A stretch of 64,000 bases of DNA from NCBI GenBank assembly GCA_015680685.1, contig MNCI01005623.1, forward strand, positions 1,155,441-1,219,440, read 5' to 3'. Below are positions 45,490-57,146 of this stretch, piece after piece. The notes below the pieces were generated by a model. It made no database searches. It was not told the origin of the DNA and saw only the letters and a list, made by a program, of their open reading frames with translations. Both the position numbers and the translations under genes were made by a program. Within the stretch, counting starts at the first letter, position 1; each line of letters opens with the position of its first letter. The DNA is from Gnetum montanum. Taxonomy: Eukaryota; Streptophyta; Gnetopsida; Gnetales; Gnetaceae.

Positions 45490-45937
45490 CAACTTAGCCG
45501 AGTGTAACCACTAATGAGAAAAGGCATTTAATCACTATGTGTTACACATTACATACTAATTCATGATCCTATGATGATTGTAGTGGGAAGCATGAACTAG
45601 AAGTAGGACTATCTTTACCAAGGATGATGTAGCAATACCACACAATGAGGACTATTTGTGATCGAAGGATCTCTTCTCTCTCTCTCATTCTCTTACTACC
45701 AAGAGGTGTTGGATGTCAATATTCTATGGGGTGTTCACTCCTCTTCTCATGAACATCCAATGTTATAAAAATTGTAATTCTATACACTTGGGCACTCAGA
45801 GTCTATATGTCTATTTCATCTGAGTTAGTTTGTCATGTCAATCAATAATCCCATACCTACCCAATATGTTATATTGTAAAGAACTTGTTCCTCCTCTTCT
45901 TTACTTTAGGATGAGTTTTCATTTTTTCATGGGGGTA

Positions 45938-46802
45938 TGATGAATCATCATTTGATGTCAACCATGATGTCAGGTATGCAACGTCAGGGCTGTAATGTTG
46001 TGTACTCAACATTGGAACCTGGATCTAATGTTAGATGTCCAATGTTAGGGTATATACCCTAAGTCTATAAATACCACACTTGGGCTCCAGTTTTGGAAGT
46101 TTTTTCATTAGTTAGTTTTTAGTTTTCAAGCAAGGTAGTGAAGCTCTTACTGTTTCTTCTTCCTAGAGTTAGAATATTTTCTAAGGGCCTGCAAAAGGAG
46201 TCTAAAGTGTGTACGGTTCTTTGTTCGAATACTGATTTACCTGAGCACAATAGTGTGATGGGAATAAAATGAACTCTTTTGACAATCCTTACAACACTGA
46301 AAATAGCTTAATATTTTCCTTATTGCATTTTTCTTTCTTGTTCTTTACTTTAATGCATTTGATTAAGAAATTTATTTCTAGCAATTAATGAACATGGGCA
46401 TGACCACTTCGAGCATTCATATAGTACGTGGTAACCTAGCAACACTTAACGTTTGCTAGCCTAGCAGTGCTATATTTATTCAATAAAGTGGGATAGTTAC
46501 TTGTGTTAGGCTAGATAGACAATAGAAATTAGTTTTTAATCTACTCTACCCTTATTCTTGTTGTAGGCGATTACATCCATAAAATATAAAATGAAAAAAA
46601 TTCATATACATAAATTACACTTAAACCATACCCTTGAGCCTCACAAGTGTAGTTGGAAAGACAATGAATGTTCTCAATGCCATTTCACTTCCTATAGGAA
46701 CTAGTGTATGAGATAGCTATAGGTCCATGGAATTCGACTGGATTACATGTAATGCCTTGGTGATTTGTATGGTTGGGCATAGGGGTACCTTGTCACTCAT
46801 CA
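45938..46802 (+). repeat. 3' LTR of A4
   Basis: 865 bp, from TGATGAATCA to CACTCATCA. TATA box TATAAATA at 46,066-46,073 (decayed to TATAGATG in the 5' LTR). Followed by the TTATG target duplication. Confidence 0.85.
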
Positions 46803-48196
46803 TTATGAATTTAGGCTATGTTAGAGCACTACAATGAATGGAAATTAATCTTGATCTAATTTTCATTTATGGGTGGTATCTAATTACAATCCATTCAAAT
46901 AAGACTTTGTACAATTAACTCAAATCTACAATATGGAACTCTAACAAATTCTAAGTATTATGAAAACAAACTACAAGAATCTAACTACTACGATAACCAA
47001 AAGGTGTATTAAATATAGTAAGTGGATAGTATTTATAGACTTTACTAGTTCTATATATATTTTATTTTCAACATCATATAGAAATCTACAATTTCATAGC
47101 TACAACATCATAGTTACGATGTCATAATACATGTGGAAAATGCTTCATTAATATGAGAACAAGGTTTTTTCTAAAATAAGATACTAATAAGTGATTCCTA
47201 AAAAAATAAATGAAAGTTGAAATCAATAAAAAGTATGAATAATTTAGATAGTGAAAAGAAAATAATTAAGAAAGTATTAGAGGTTGTAGAAGGTGACCTT
47301 TTGAATTAACAAAGCAAAGAGAAGAGGATAACATGATCACCAGAAAAGAAATAATGATGAGAACTAGTTAGAAATTGGACACAATCCTAAGGAAGCTATT
47401 TGATATCTTGAATAAGGTGGACTAGACATTCATAAAATATAGTGAAGGATTGATGATCCAGTGTCTCTAGATTTCTATAGAAGATATCTTAGAGAGAATA
47501 ACTAGCATTATGATGTTGTTATAAGAAATAAGATGACAGTAAGACTTGATGAAAGAACTTTTTGGGTAAAAGACAAAGGTCAAAAAAATAAAGTTTGTGT
47601 TGATGTTTTTAGCTAGAAAGTTCATAGGAACACTTGGAGATTAGACAACCAAAGATCCAATTGGAATAAAAAAAAGAGATAGACTCCATATGGGAGAGGG
47701 AGAAATTAATGTTCCAATTTGTGAAATTATTTACACACCTACCTTATAAAACAATTTCACTACTATAATAAATAAAGGAAGTAAACATCTTTTATGATTT
47801 TCATATTACTGCTCTTATACAAATGATGTGGAAGCCTAATTGGATGAACCAATTCTTAGAAATAATAAATTTTGATGATATCGAAATGAGAAAAGAATTA
47901 GCCAATAAATAACCATGAATTCTAGTGTATGACCTAGTTGCTTAAAAAGCCCTAATTAACATTGAGAGAACACTAAATCTGAAATCACAACAATAAAAAA
48001 TAATTTATATAAATAATGAGAGAAAAGTATTGAGTGGATTGTCTATGCTTGCAACTTGATGAGATTGGTGGACTTATCAAAAGTAATGTGGAAAATAGAA
48101 ATTAGAGGACAACAAAGTAAGAGAAGTAAAATAGTGAATATATTAAAGGGTCCTATGGTGGCTTCTATAAGAGATGTAGTAGAAAGATATGAATTT
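46803..48196 (+). other. unassigned older sequence left of A5
   Basis: AT-rich. From about 47,250 the plus strand has protein-like text with many stops. The last part gives KGPMVASIRDVVERYEFT and ends at the A5 target site. It continues at 57,025 as FTQLVYNKSKVEYFKNKKMK. This looks like a decayed gene of unknown type split by A5. Confidence 0.4.
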
Positions 48197-48201
48197 ACTA
48201 T
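48197..48201. repeat. target site duplication of A5, left copy (ACTAT)
   Basis: Identical to 57,025-57,029. Confidence 0.85.
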
Positions 48202-49071
48202 TGATGAGTCATGAATTGTTGGCTGTGATATCACACCCATGATATCATGTACGCAATATCACGTATGCGATATCACAACCTAGACGCGATATCATGTACG
48301 TGATATCATAGCTTGTCTCCTCATCTATAAATAAGAAGTAGGTAGATTTGGTAGGGAGTTTTTAAGTTTTAATTTTTAGTAGTTTTTAGTACTAAGGTAG
48401 GGAATTTTTGTCAGTTTTTCCTCTCAATCATTTCCTCTCAGTACATGTTCGTAGTGCGATGATTGTAATTGTATGACATCCTTATTCGAGTGTGACGTAC
48501 TTGGACATGAACATGATTGGCAATAAAGATCGAGATTACTTCATCATTGCAGCATCCACTTAGCTTAATTATTTAATTCTTATTATTATTTATTGCTTTC
48601 TTACTTAATATCTCTCTACCCTTATCTCCTAGTAACGCAGAATGAGTACGACTTAACCATGAGCATTTAAGTGTGACTACTTGGTAACTCAGTAGTGTAT
48701 CTAGGCCATGTGCTTGGTAATCCTAGTGGTAGTCGTGCATGAGGTCCAAGATGTGTACGGATGATTAAGGAATGGATGCTCATCACACTTAAGATAGTTT
48801 AGATTCTCTCTCATCCTCTCTCTTAGCTTAGTTGATATTATTTATCATCATACCTAGGAGTAGCATTAGTGTAGGAACACATCAGGAATCTCACTCTGGA
48901 CTAAACCATACATGAAAAAGCTAATACTAGTCTAGGTGGGAAGACAATGGACTAAAATCTACAAGTAACTATTTGGATACCACAACTAGTCCATCTATGG
49001 AGTTCGACTGGATCGTGCATGAAATGCTCGTATTCGTATGGTTGAGTGTAGGGGTAACTCGCCACTCATCA
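48202..49071 (+). repeat. 5' LTR of A5
   Basis: 870 bp, TGATGAGTCA to CACTCATCA. Six GATATC-type dyads spaced about 14-20 bp (48,226-48,310) lie just upstream of the TATA box (48,326-48,333). Confidence 0.85.
48226..48310. promoter_or_regulatory. GATATC dyad array upstream of TATA (A5 5' LTR)
   Basis: Successive 10-mers of the form GYGATATCRC joined by GTACG-like spacers. The 3' LTR (56,068-56,160) and A1 LTR (4149-4200) hold the same array in variant form. Likely protein-binding sites in U3. Confidence 0.55.
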
Positions 49072-49072
49072 T

Positions 49073-49090
49073 TGGCCCCATTTTCGGGGA
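49073..49090 (+). other. primer binding site, A5
   Basis: TGGCCCCATTTTCGGGGA, 14 of 18 equal to the tRNA-Asp complement; 1 nt after the LTR. Confidence 0.65.
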
Positions 49091-49144
49091 CTGTGCTAGT
49101 TATCTAGATTAGTTATATCATACAAGGTCACTGTATAGGAATTA

Positions 49145-51212
49145 ATGATATATCTTTTAGGAAGAAATAATTACAAAAGGTCACATACAAGTTCACACAC
49201 AATCTCACAACCTTGCCTCTCCTACAAGACTACGGTAATGCCACATCTAGTCAAGCAATTCATTGGAGAACTAATGAATTATATGACAATAAAGATTGGA
49301 GTACACAATATGAGGTGGGGATTTCTTATAAACATAAATAAAGGTAGCATCATCCTAATGCATGAAAGCATAAATTACTAGATGATGATGAATCCCTACA
49401 AGCCACTACAAGCCTAACGCAAATACAGGAGGCTATTTGAATCTCCCATAGGCTTCGTAAAGAGAGCCGCTTATGTAGGCTTGATTTAAACAACTTCCCA
49501 ATTTCTTAGGAGGCTATGAATTAGATCTAAAACAACATTTACAAGCCTTCTACGATGCCTATGCATGGAACAACATTGATAATAGTTGGCAAAAACACAA
49601 GCTATTTCCTATGACACTCGTTGGCCAAGTAAAAGTATGGTATAGATCGTTAAAACCAAATTCAATACGACGTTGGCCAACAATGGTAGAACTCTTTAAT
49701 GAAATATATCAAACCTATGCAAGATTTTTAGCCTTGAGGAAAAAAATCCAAGAGTGGAAACAAGCATAACATGAACCCTTGGACATGGCCTTAGAAAGAT
49801 ATTATGCACTGTTAAATAACTGTACAGGCCATGAGCTCTCCGAGGAAAGGCTAATGTACCATATCATTGATGGGCTTCATGATGAAACAAGAGAGACCCT
49901 AGAGATGTATGCCCAAGGTCAACTATAAAAACTATGAACACATCAATTCCAAGAGCTTATTAAGTGGGTAGCAAAAGAAGAAGGAGAAATGGCTAGATGG
50001 GAGAGTGTTGAAAAACATCCACGGGACCAAAATATCAACTTAACAGAGATCCATAATCACAAAAAGGAGAAATCAACCTATCTCTAGGAGGAAGAACCAT
50101 ATTTGTCAATACAAAAATCATTAGATGAAATCGAGGCAAAGATCAATAAGATGCTGGAATGGATGCATAAAAAGTGTGGAGAATATATCAATATTATTGG
50201 AGATAGATTTTTGACAACCCAAGAAGTAGGACATAATCTCATTAGATAATCAGAAAGAAGGGATGAAGAAAATAAGTGCTCCACTGCCAATTATACATAT
50301 GAATGTGACATTTGCCTATACAATCACGTAGAGAGCCAATGCCCAATCTTGTTACATTTATATGAGCATTGGGGAAGCACGTTACATCCAGAGTTCATAC
50401 AGAGGTACTATGTTCAATCACAGTGGCGAAAATCCCAGTCATGGGGGAAGCCACCCCTAAATTGGAGACACCCTTCGTATTATCTAAATATAAATGCTTA
50501 TCTAGTTCAACATCCTATTTTCCCAACTGGAACAACATACTCTAGCTCGCCGCATTATCATTCTCCTCAATACTATCAGCCCATGTCCTCAACACAACCA
50601 TCGCCTTGTGTACCTTACACTCCTCCTAAATTTCAATATTCTCATCCTTTCCCTCTTCTACATCACCACGAATTGTTCCTGAAGTGTCTGCACCATAGCA
50701 ACCATCCATGAATGTTACTTGTGCTACTATTTCCAACAACAGTGAGAGACCTCCTCAACATCTGAGGTGTCCCTTCTTTAGACATGACCGTAGGAAGGGA
50801 AAACATAGTTCTAAGGCCACTGCATTCTCCAACTTAGCACAAGTCCAACACTATGGTGCATCCTTCTCTTCGAACCCAATGCCTCGTGTCACTTCATCGA
50901 GGCCACCAATTAACACTCCGAAAACCATATGGCCCAATGAATATAGCCATGGAGAGTGACATCCCGATCCTTGCATACCATCTTATGGTCTCAAGTATCA
51001 TACTAGGTCAACTCTTTACCTGGGAACCACATCTTATAAATGGCCCCACTATGCTTACTATAATTAGGCATGTGAACCCCAATGGGGTAAGTATGACCAA
51101 GTTTCGATATTTCCAACATACAAGGATCCTCATCTTTCATTTGTTAATGCTCACCATGCTCAACCATTTAGTTATGGGAGCTATTCCCCATTCTAATAAC
51201 AAGCAAGATTAA
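49145..51212 (+). pseudogene. gag: gag of A5
   Basis: After a frame change near 49,510 one frame runs through LKQHLQAFYDAYAWNNIDNS, KVWYRSLKPNSIRRWPTMVE, IYQTYARFLALRKKIQEWKQ, MYHIIDGLHDETRETLEMYA and WVAKEEGEMARW, the gag capsid core, to a zinc knuckle CDICLYNHVESQC that keeps all four ligands (C-x2-C-x3-H-x4-C). A Tyr/Pro/Ser-rich tail follows (50,349-50,711). Only about six stops interrupt the core, so this gag is clearly better preserved than that of A4. Confidence 0.78.
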
Positions 51213-53090
51213 TAAATATTTTTCATTTTCTTTAATTTAAATTTTACAATTTTTTGTTTTCCAGTTTTTTGCCTTTCAATTTCTTGTTTTGTCTTTTTGT
51301 CTTTTTATCTTTTTATAAGTAATCTCATTTATAAATAAAACACTCATGTGGCTCGTTGGTTGAGGTGTGTTCTATGTTATCAAGTCTCGAGTGATCAATT
51401 ATTTGGACAGTGAGCCCATTACACCCACTCCTCCATTCTACAAATAAAAGGTTCTGTTACAATGATATTCTTGACATTCTTAAAACTTAAAATTAATTTT
51501 ATGTTCATTGTACCTAAAATGAAGAAGGATTGATCAAGAGGGAATGATTAGGGTGTGACATCAAGGGGACTTGCAGATTCTCTTTGGTGACGTTTGTGAG
51601 AGTTATCATGCAACGTGGTTGTACTAAGATCCTTGTAGATCTAACACAAAATGGGAGTAAGAGTACTCAAAAGGCACTCAAAAACCCAATGCTATTCTAG
51701 GGGTTCCCATTGGAAAGACATGCACCCATGCCTAAAGGTTTGCCGCTTCTCTGAATTCAGCAATAAAAAAAACAACAAAATAAAGAAAGTGCCACAAAGC
51801 AAAAATCACTCCTCCCTTGAACAAAATGCCAAGTCATCATACGGCTTTTTTTTCTGGTACTCTCATAGTCACTCATCATGGGATGGAACAATGCAATGTG
51901 ACTAATCAAAGGAATGGACTTGGTCCTGGTCTTGGAACAATGGGTTAATGACACATTAATCATGCTTTACATACAGGATTCATTGTGCCCTAGGCCAGTT
52001 ACTTCATGTTCCAATCTCTACAATCCCTTCTATAGTCTGTCTCATTTTGTTGTTCATGTAATTTTGGCTCATGTATCATATAGCGTAGAATTCTTATCTC
52101 ATTCTAGTGATAATTACATGTGTGTGTTTTGTGGAACCAATGTAGATTACATTTAACCCTTCTAGTGCCTACAGACATTTTAAGGTGTGATTACGCAAGG
52201 GAATTATAGGTTAGAACCTACTTTGGGGAGGACCCACTTGCATAATTTTTTGTAATTTTCACCCATAACACATCTTCCACACACCATCTATTACCCTAAA
52301 TATATTTTCAATGATATTCTTTCCCTTATTACTATCCCTTTGATTCAAATGTTCCTATGAACCATCACATAGCCTTTTTCTTCCCCTTACCACCCAAGTT
52401 CCTTATTGATAAATTCCACACCATCATAATTTTTGTGCCTTCAGAACTAGTTGAATTATCCTAGAACCCTTTAACACTCATCCATATGTCCTTAGTTTAC
52501 ATCATTAATTTTAGAAAAATAGTAAAAATTTGGCTGATGCAATATCGCATCCCAAAAATATATATATACGTGACCCCCCTATGCTACTTAACATCATTTG
52601 CAATTATTCACATAGGGGAAGTTTTTCAAATTGATCTCTATGACTCGTGATTGCACACCCCTTGCTTTCATATCCATAACTCACTCGTTGGTCCTCTGAT
52701 TTTCATTCCATTTGAACCTACTTGAACCTAGAGTGTTCAACTTAGTCATGGGGGAGGGGCACACATTGAATAGTGCATAAAATTTTTGAAATTTTTCATC
52801 GCCCGAAGGAAATTATTAAGGATAATTAGTTATAAAATTAAGGATAAATGTGCCAAAAAAAACTTCATCTCCTTAGTTATACTAGGAAACTAGATTTGGA
52901 AACCACCTAAGCAAAGAGGATTAAATATTACAATCTTTCAAGGACATTCTCTCCTAATAATTAATGTCACACAGAGATAAAATAAATTCATTAAGGAAAG
53001 TAGTAAGGCATGACCTAACTTTGGTAACAACCTTACTAACGATTGGCCCCATGTGATTGCAGATGGCCTTGAAACATGGATAACAGGAAG
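51213..53090 (+). other. non-coding module of A5 (shared with A4)
   Basis: Collinear with A4 43,910-45,450: GACATCAAGGGGACTTGCAG near 51,560 and GGGGAGGACCCACTTGCATA near 52,215. Then CAACTTAGTCATGGGGGAG at 52,738-52,756. No pol sequence. A SINE-like insert is at 51,341-51,439. Confidence 0.55.
51341..51439 (+). mobile_element. possible SINE of a second type
   Basis: About 99 bp starting with a tRNA-like CATGTGGCTCGTTGGTTGAG (A-box fit) and flanked by ATAAATAAAA (51,331-51,340) and ACAAATAAAA (51,440-51,449). Absent at this place in A4. The B box is weak. Confidence 0.35.
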
Positions 53091-55870
53091 GTCCTGCTCA
53101 AGGTGGGATTAAACGACCTAGGAGAGGTGAAGGACAAGTTCCTACCAGATAACATGCAGAGTAGCAGGAAAAATCATTTAGTATCCACCAAGAAGACCCT
53201 ACTACTATACAATCAAGACAGGTGAAAGGAGGAGTTGCTGCAGCGTCTGAACAGGGATGACATTTCATGTTGCCCCAGGATTGTGTTCAGGCCATCCATG
53301 AAAGATCAATATTTACTATAGTGATCATGGAATTAAACTTTGGACCTTTTGTACAATTTACTCCAAAGGTCATTAGGGATCACCTCAAGGGGTCCCCATT
53401 ATGGTATATCCTCTTTGAAAATGGTGTTTGGTATTTAGGGGAAATGTACCAATTTTGGCACAACAAAGAATAAGCCACCATGGTTAAAATTTGTGGTGTG
53501 AATATTGATTTCTCTATTTAGGCCATTTTAGAAGTATTAAACCTTTCGAATGCAGGGCCAAAGGTTGCTCAGTTGTCTACCCACTCAGACCTTGGTGTGC
53601 GATGAGTTTGTTTAGAAAGGGCATATGGCAAGGAAGATAAGACCTTTGGGGAGTTGACGAAGGAAGAGAGAATTTATTTTAAAATAGGGACTTATCACAT
53701 CTTCCCCATAAAATGTTTAAAAATATTTTCAACATATGTGGCAAGAGGATGTGTAGTGTTGATGGGAAAGGTTAATGCTAACCTGCCTCATCTATATTTT
53801 ACGGAGATCCTGAGGCGGTTCAAAGAATAGAAGATAGGGAAGCTTATGATGCCCTTCCCTTGTCTTATCAAGAAGCTATGTAGACGTGCTAGTATCAAAG
53901 GATACACCAATGATGTCCTCTAGAAAGCCCAAAATGCTTCGTATGCCAAACTGCTAAAGCCACCAGTTGCAAGGAAAGTCACTAGTGAGACGCTAGGGCC
54001 GAAACAAGAAAAAGAACAGAGGGTAGGGCCAACTACAACTCAACTTGTAGGACCCAGCTAACTTCCAAGCATAGTACCCAACTAACAACAAGAAGTAGGG
54101 CCTAGCATGGACTAGAAGGATCAACCACTACCATTACTACAAGATTACAGACCGTCGATGAGCCATCTTAGGGCCATCGCTGAGATGGTCAGTTGGGAAA
54201 GTCATGATGATGTAAATCTCTTCTACATCATTGATGATGCAATAAAACCTAAAATTTCTATAGATCGCATGTGGGGTGAAGTGTCCATTCAGACAGGAGG
54301 AGGAGAGAGCACTTGGTCACAACAGATCTCATGAAATGCTGCATCCTTTCAGGTGTAGTTAGAAACTAGTGAAGGGGCCATGGTGGTTGTCATGTAGCAC
54401 TAGGATGCAACGAGAGCCATAGAAGTAGTCATAGATCACATTAAAGAATCATTCAATGTGACTGTTGTGCCACTGGTAGATCTTACAGGAGCATAAGATG
54501 CTCAAACTCTGGCCAGTACCTCAATGACTCCTGTGGAACATGAGGATGTACTTGACCAATTGCTACAAACAGGATAGGTAATAACGTCCTTGTTTGACAT
54601 CCCATAGGATGTTACAACAATACAATCAAACCTCATTTCCACCAAAGGGAAGCTGGTCTTGATAGAGATGAGGACTGAGCATGCTGAAGCAGAAGTGCAA
54701 AGATTGCAAGAAAGGCTTGTGACCCTGCAAGCAGCACAACAGGATCCTTCTCAATTCATTCCCATAGACTAGCTGGACATTTCAAAATTGAGAAATTTAC
54801 CAAACTATTGGCATAGAATAAAAGGGTGGTGAAATAAAAAGAGAAGGCTGTTTGGGATGCCTCTATAGCACAAGCGCAAACTTACATGCACACCAAGGCA
54901 CTCAAAGCCTTACAAGAGGAGAATAAACAACTTGTTGCTAACAACCTTCGGTTGACCTCTGTGGAGAAAAAAAAGAATGTTCTCGAAGAACATTTTCAAC
55001 AGTTGTGAGAACAACTAATCAAGGTCAACTAGGACATGAACCATTTAGCTAGGGAAAATCAAACCCTCTTGATAGAGGAGGTACGTGTCATCCGTTAGAA
55101 GACGACCATTGAAATAAGCGTGTGGCAGAATGAGGCTAAATGACATGAGAAATTGAAGAAGCATTTTCAGGACTAGGTGGGGATGTATAAACAAATCATC
55201 AAGAAGGAGATCCATATGGCCAAGGCTTACATCAATACTCTCAGTGCTCAACACATTGACTGGCAGGCCATATTGGACACATGCGTTTGCCCACCAGGTG
55301 AAAATTAAGAGCCGGGACCTACAGATCTAGAACCTTACAGAGTACACGGAGTTGTTAAACCTACGGTATGCCAACCTTGCCATGTTAATAGCAGGGTGCT
55401 CGAGAACAGAGCTCGAGCAACAAGTAGCCACCACCTACGTCAAGTATGAAATAGAATTTGCAGAATGTAAGAAAATATTGCAAAAATTAGAGGTTGCAAA
55501 TTCTGAACTTGAGGTGGCTAGCAAGCTACCAAGGGTAGAAAGGTGTCTCAAAAAAATTGGCTCGATGGCTCGTAGATTTTTAAGAATATAGAGACAAAGC
55601 TAGAGTTTACGAGGAGGAATGGTGGTTGTTTGCAGCTTGGTATGTCAAGGAAAATAAATGTTTCCTCAACTACCATGCCCATGGAAGTTGCTGACTGCAT
55701 CAAACATTGGAACATTAGCATGGACAGTACAGGATCCCTAAACTAAAAAGGAGAAACTCTAGGCCATACTTCAACGCCATCAAATCCCAAGACCTAGAGC
55801 ACAAGACAAGGGAAAGGCACCCATGGAGGAGCCACTGCCACAAGGAACTACATGAGTTCCACCCAATTTT
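53091..55870 (+). pseudogene. extra coding region of A5, unknown function, coiled-coil C-terminus
   Basis: Starts near MDNRKVLLKVGLNDLGEVKD. After a frameshift comes a globular part (53,267-53,900): AIHERSIFTIVIMELNFGPF, then LTKEERIYFKIGTYHIFPIK, then LMMPFPCLIKKLCRRASIKG. A Pro/Gln/Thr linker follows, then Gln/Glu/Lys heptads from 54,640 (EAEVQRLQERLVTLQAAQQ, ALKALQEENKQLVANNLRL) and on to 55,590 (ELEQQVATTY, KKILQKLEVANSELEVASK). The globular part loosely resembles extra-ORF proteins of plant gypsy elements, as I remember them. It lies downstream of gag, where an env-like ORF would sit if pol were present. Many TAG stops. Confidence 0.55.
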
Positions 55871-56047
55871 GTAGCTATAGGATTTTCTTTTATGTTCTTT
55901 GTGTCGTGTCTCAAATTTTTTTTTGATTCCACACTAGGACATGAATCCATTCTCATCAGTTAATAATCCCATACCTATGCACTGTGTAATCAATGGTGCT
56001 TGTTCTCACCTTAACTCGAGGACAAGTTTTCATTCAGTCGGGTGGTA

Positions 56048-57024
56048 TGATGAATCATGAATTGTTGGCTGTGATATCACACCCATGATATTGCATATGC
56101 GATATCATAGCCTAGATGCGATATCGCGTACATGATATCGTGTAGGCAATATCGCAGCCTGTCTCCTCATCTATAAATAAGAAGTAGGCAGATTTGGTAG
56201 GGAGTCTTTAAGTTTTAGGTTTTAGTAGTTTTTAGTACTAAGGTAGGGAATTTTTGTCAATTTTTCCTCTCAACCCTTTCCTCCCAGTGCATGCCTATAG
56301 TGTGATGATTGTAATTTTATGGCTTCCTTATTCAAGTGTGACGTACTTGAACATGAACATGATTGGCAATAAAGATTGAGATTACTTCATCATTGTAGCA
56401 TCCACTTAGCTTAATTATTAACTGTTATTATTATTTATTGCTTTCTTAGTTAATATCTCTCTATCCTTATCTCCTAGTAATGCGGAATGAGTACAACTTA
56501 ATCATGAGCATTTAAGTGTGACTACTTGGTAACCCAGTAGCATATCTAGGCCATGCGCTTGGTAATCCCAGTGGTAGTCGTGCACGAGGTCCAAGATGTG
56601 TACGAATGATTAAGGAACGGATGCTCATTGCACTTAGGCTAGTTTAGATTCTCTCTCATCCTCTCTCCTAGCTTAGTTGATATTATTTACCATCATACCC
56701 ATGAGTAGCACTAGTTTAGGAACACATTAAGCACCTCACTTTGGACTAAACCATACATGACAAAGCTAATACTAGTCCACATGGAAAGACAACAAACTGT
56801 GATCTATGAGTAATTGTTTGGATACCACAACTAGTTCGTCTATGGATTTCGACTAGATCGTGCATGAAATGCTTATATTCATATGGTTGAGTGTAGGGAT
56901 ACCTCTACGATCTACGAGTAACTATCTAGATACCACAACTAGTTTGTCTGCGGAGTTCAACCGGATCATGCATGAAATGCTCATATTCACATGGTTGAGT
57001 GTAGGGGTACCTCGCCACTCATCA
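56048..57024 (+). repeat. 3' LTR of A5 with internal 108-bp tandem duplication
   Basis: 977 bp. Same ends as the 5' LTR; TATA at 56,172-56,179. 56,801-56,908 is repeated at 56,909-57,016 (GATCTATGAGTAAT / GATCTACGAGTAAC starts); the 5' LTR has one copy. The open frame at 56,860-57,150 is this repeat translated and is not a gene. Confidence 0.85.
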
Positions 57025-57146
57025 ACTATGTTCACCCAATTAGTTTATAATAAATCAAAGGTAGAATATTTCAAGAATAAGAAGATGAAATTCAAAAAAT
57101 TAGGATTACAAGGGCATTTAGATGTCACAATCCAGCATGACCAAAN
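57025..57146 (+). other. right flank of A5: ACTAT duplication plus continuation of the split sequence
   Basis: ACTAT, then plus-strand FTQLVYNKSKVEYFKNKKMK in an open frame up to the N at 57,146. Continues the text that ends at 48,201. Source family unknown. Confidence 0.45.

Larger units (their letters stand above)
43811..45937 (+). other. 3' non-coding region of A4 with internal G-run motif
   Basis: T-rich, no sustained frame. CAACTTAGTCATGGGGGAG ends at 43,905. Blocks ATGTGGCTCCAAGGGGATTC (44,410) and GGAAGGACCCACTTGCATA (45,155) recur in A5 (about 51,560 and 52,220), so the region is conserved between copies. It ends in a PPT-like TTTTTTCATGGGGGTA just before the 3' LTR. Confidence 0.55.
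36725..46802 (+). mobile_element. complete Athila-like LTR retrotransposon A4 (10.1 kb)
   Basis: 5' LTR, PBS, gag, protease, linker, RT, RNase H, integrase, 2.1 kb non-coding, PPT, 3' LTR. It is the reference copy for A1, A2 and A5. Integrase lacks a chromodomain. The protein order is canonical. All genes carry stops or frameshifts. Confidence 0.88.
48202..57024 (+). mobile_element. pol-less Athila-like derivative A5 (8.8 kb) with extra ORF
   Basis: 5' LTR, tRNA-Asp-type PBS, gag, the 3' non-coding module known from A4, then a 2.8-kb coding region unrelated to pol, a PPT and 3' LTR, with a perfect 5-bp duplication. No protease, RT, RNase H or integrase motif is visible between the LTRs. It must have moved with enzymes supplied by another copy. 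Confidence 0.82.

Noticed and set aside
48226-48310. Possible CRISPR-like or satellite array of GATATC repeats
   Set aside because: Units are short, degenerate, without unique spacers, and lie inside an LTR upstream of a TATA box.
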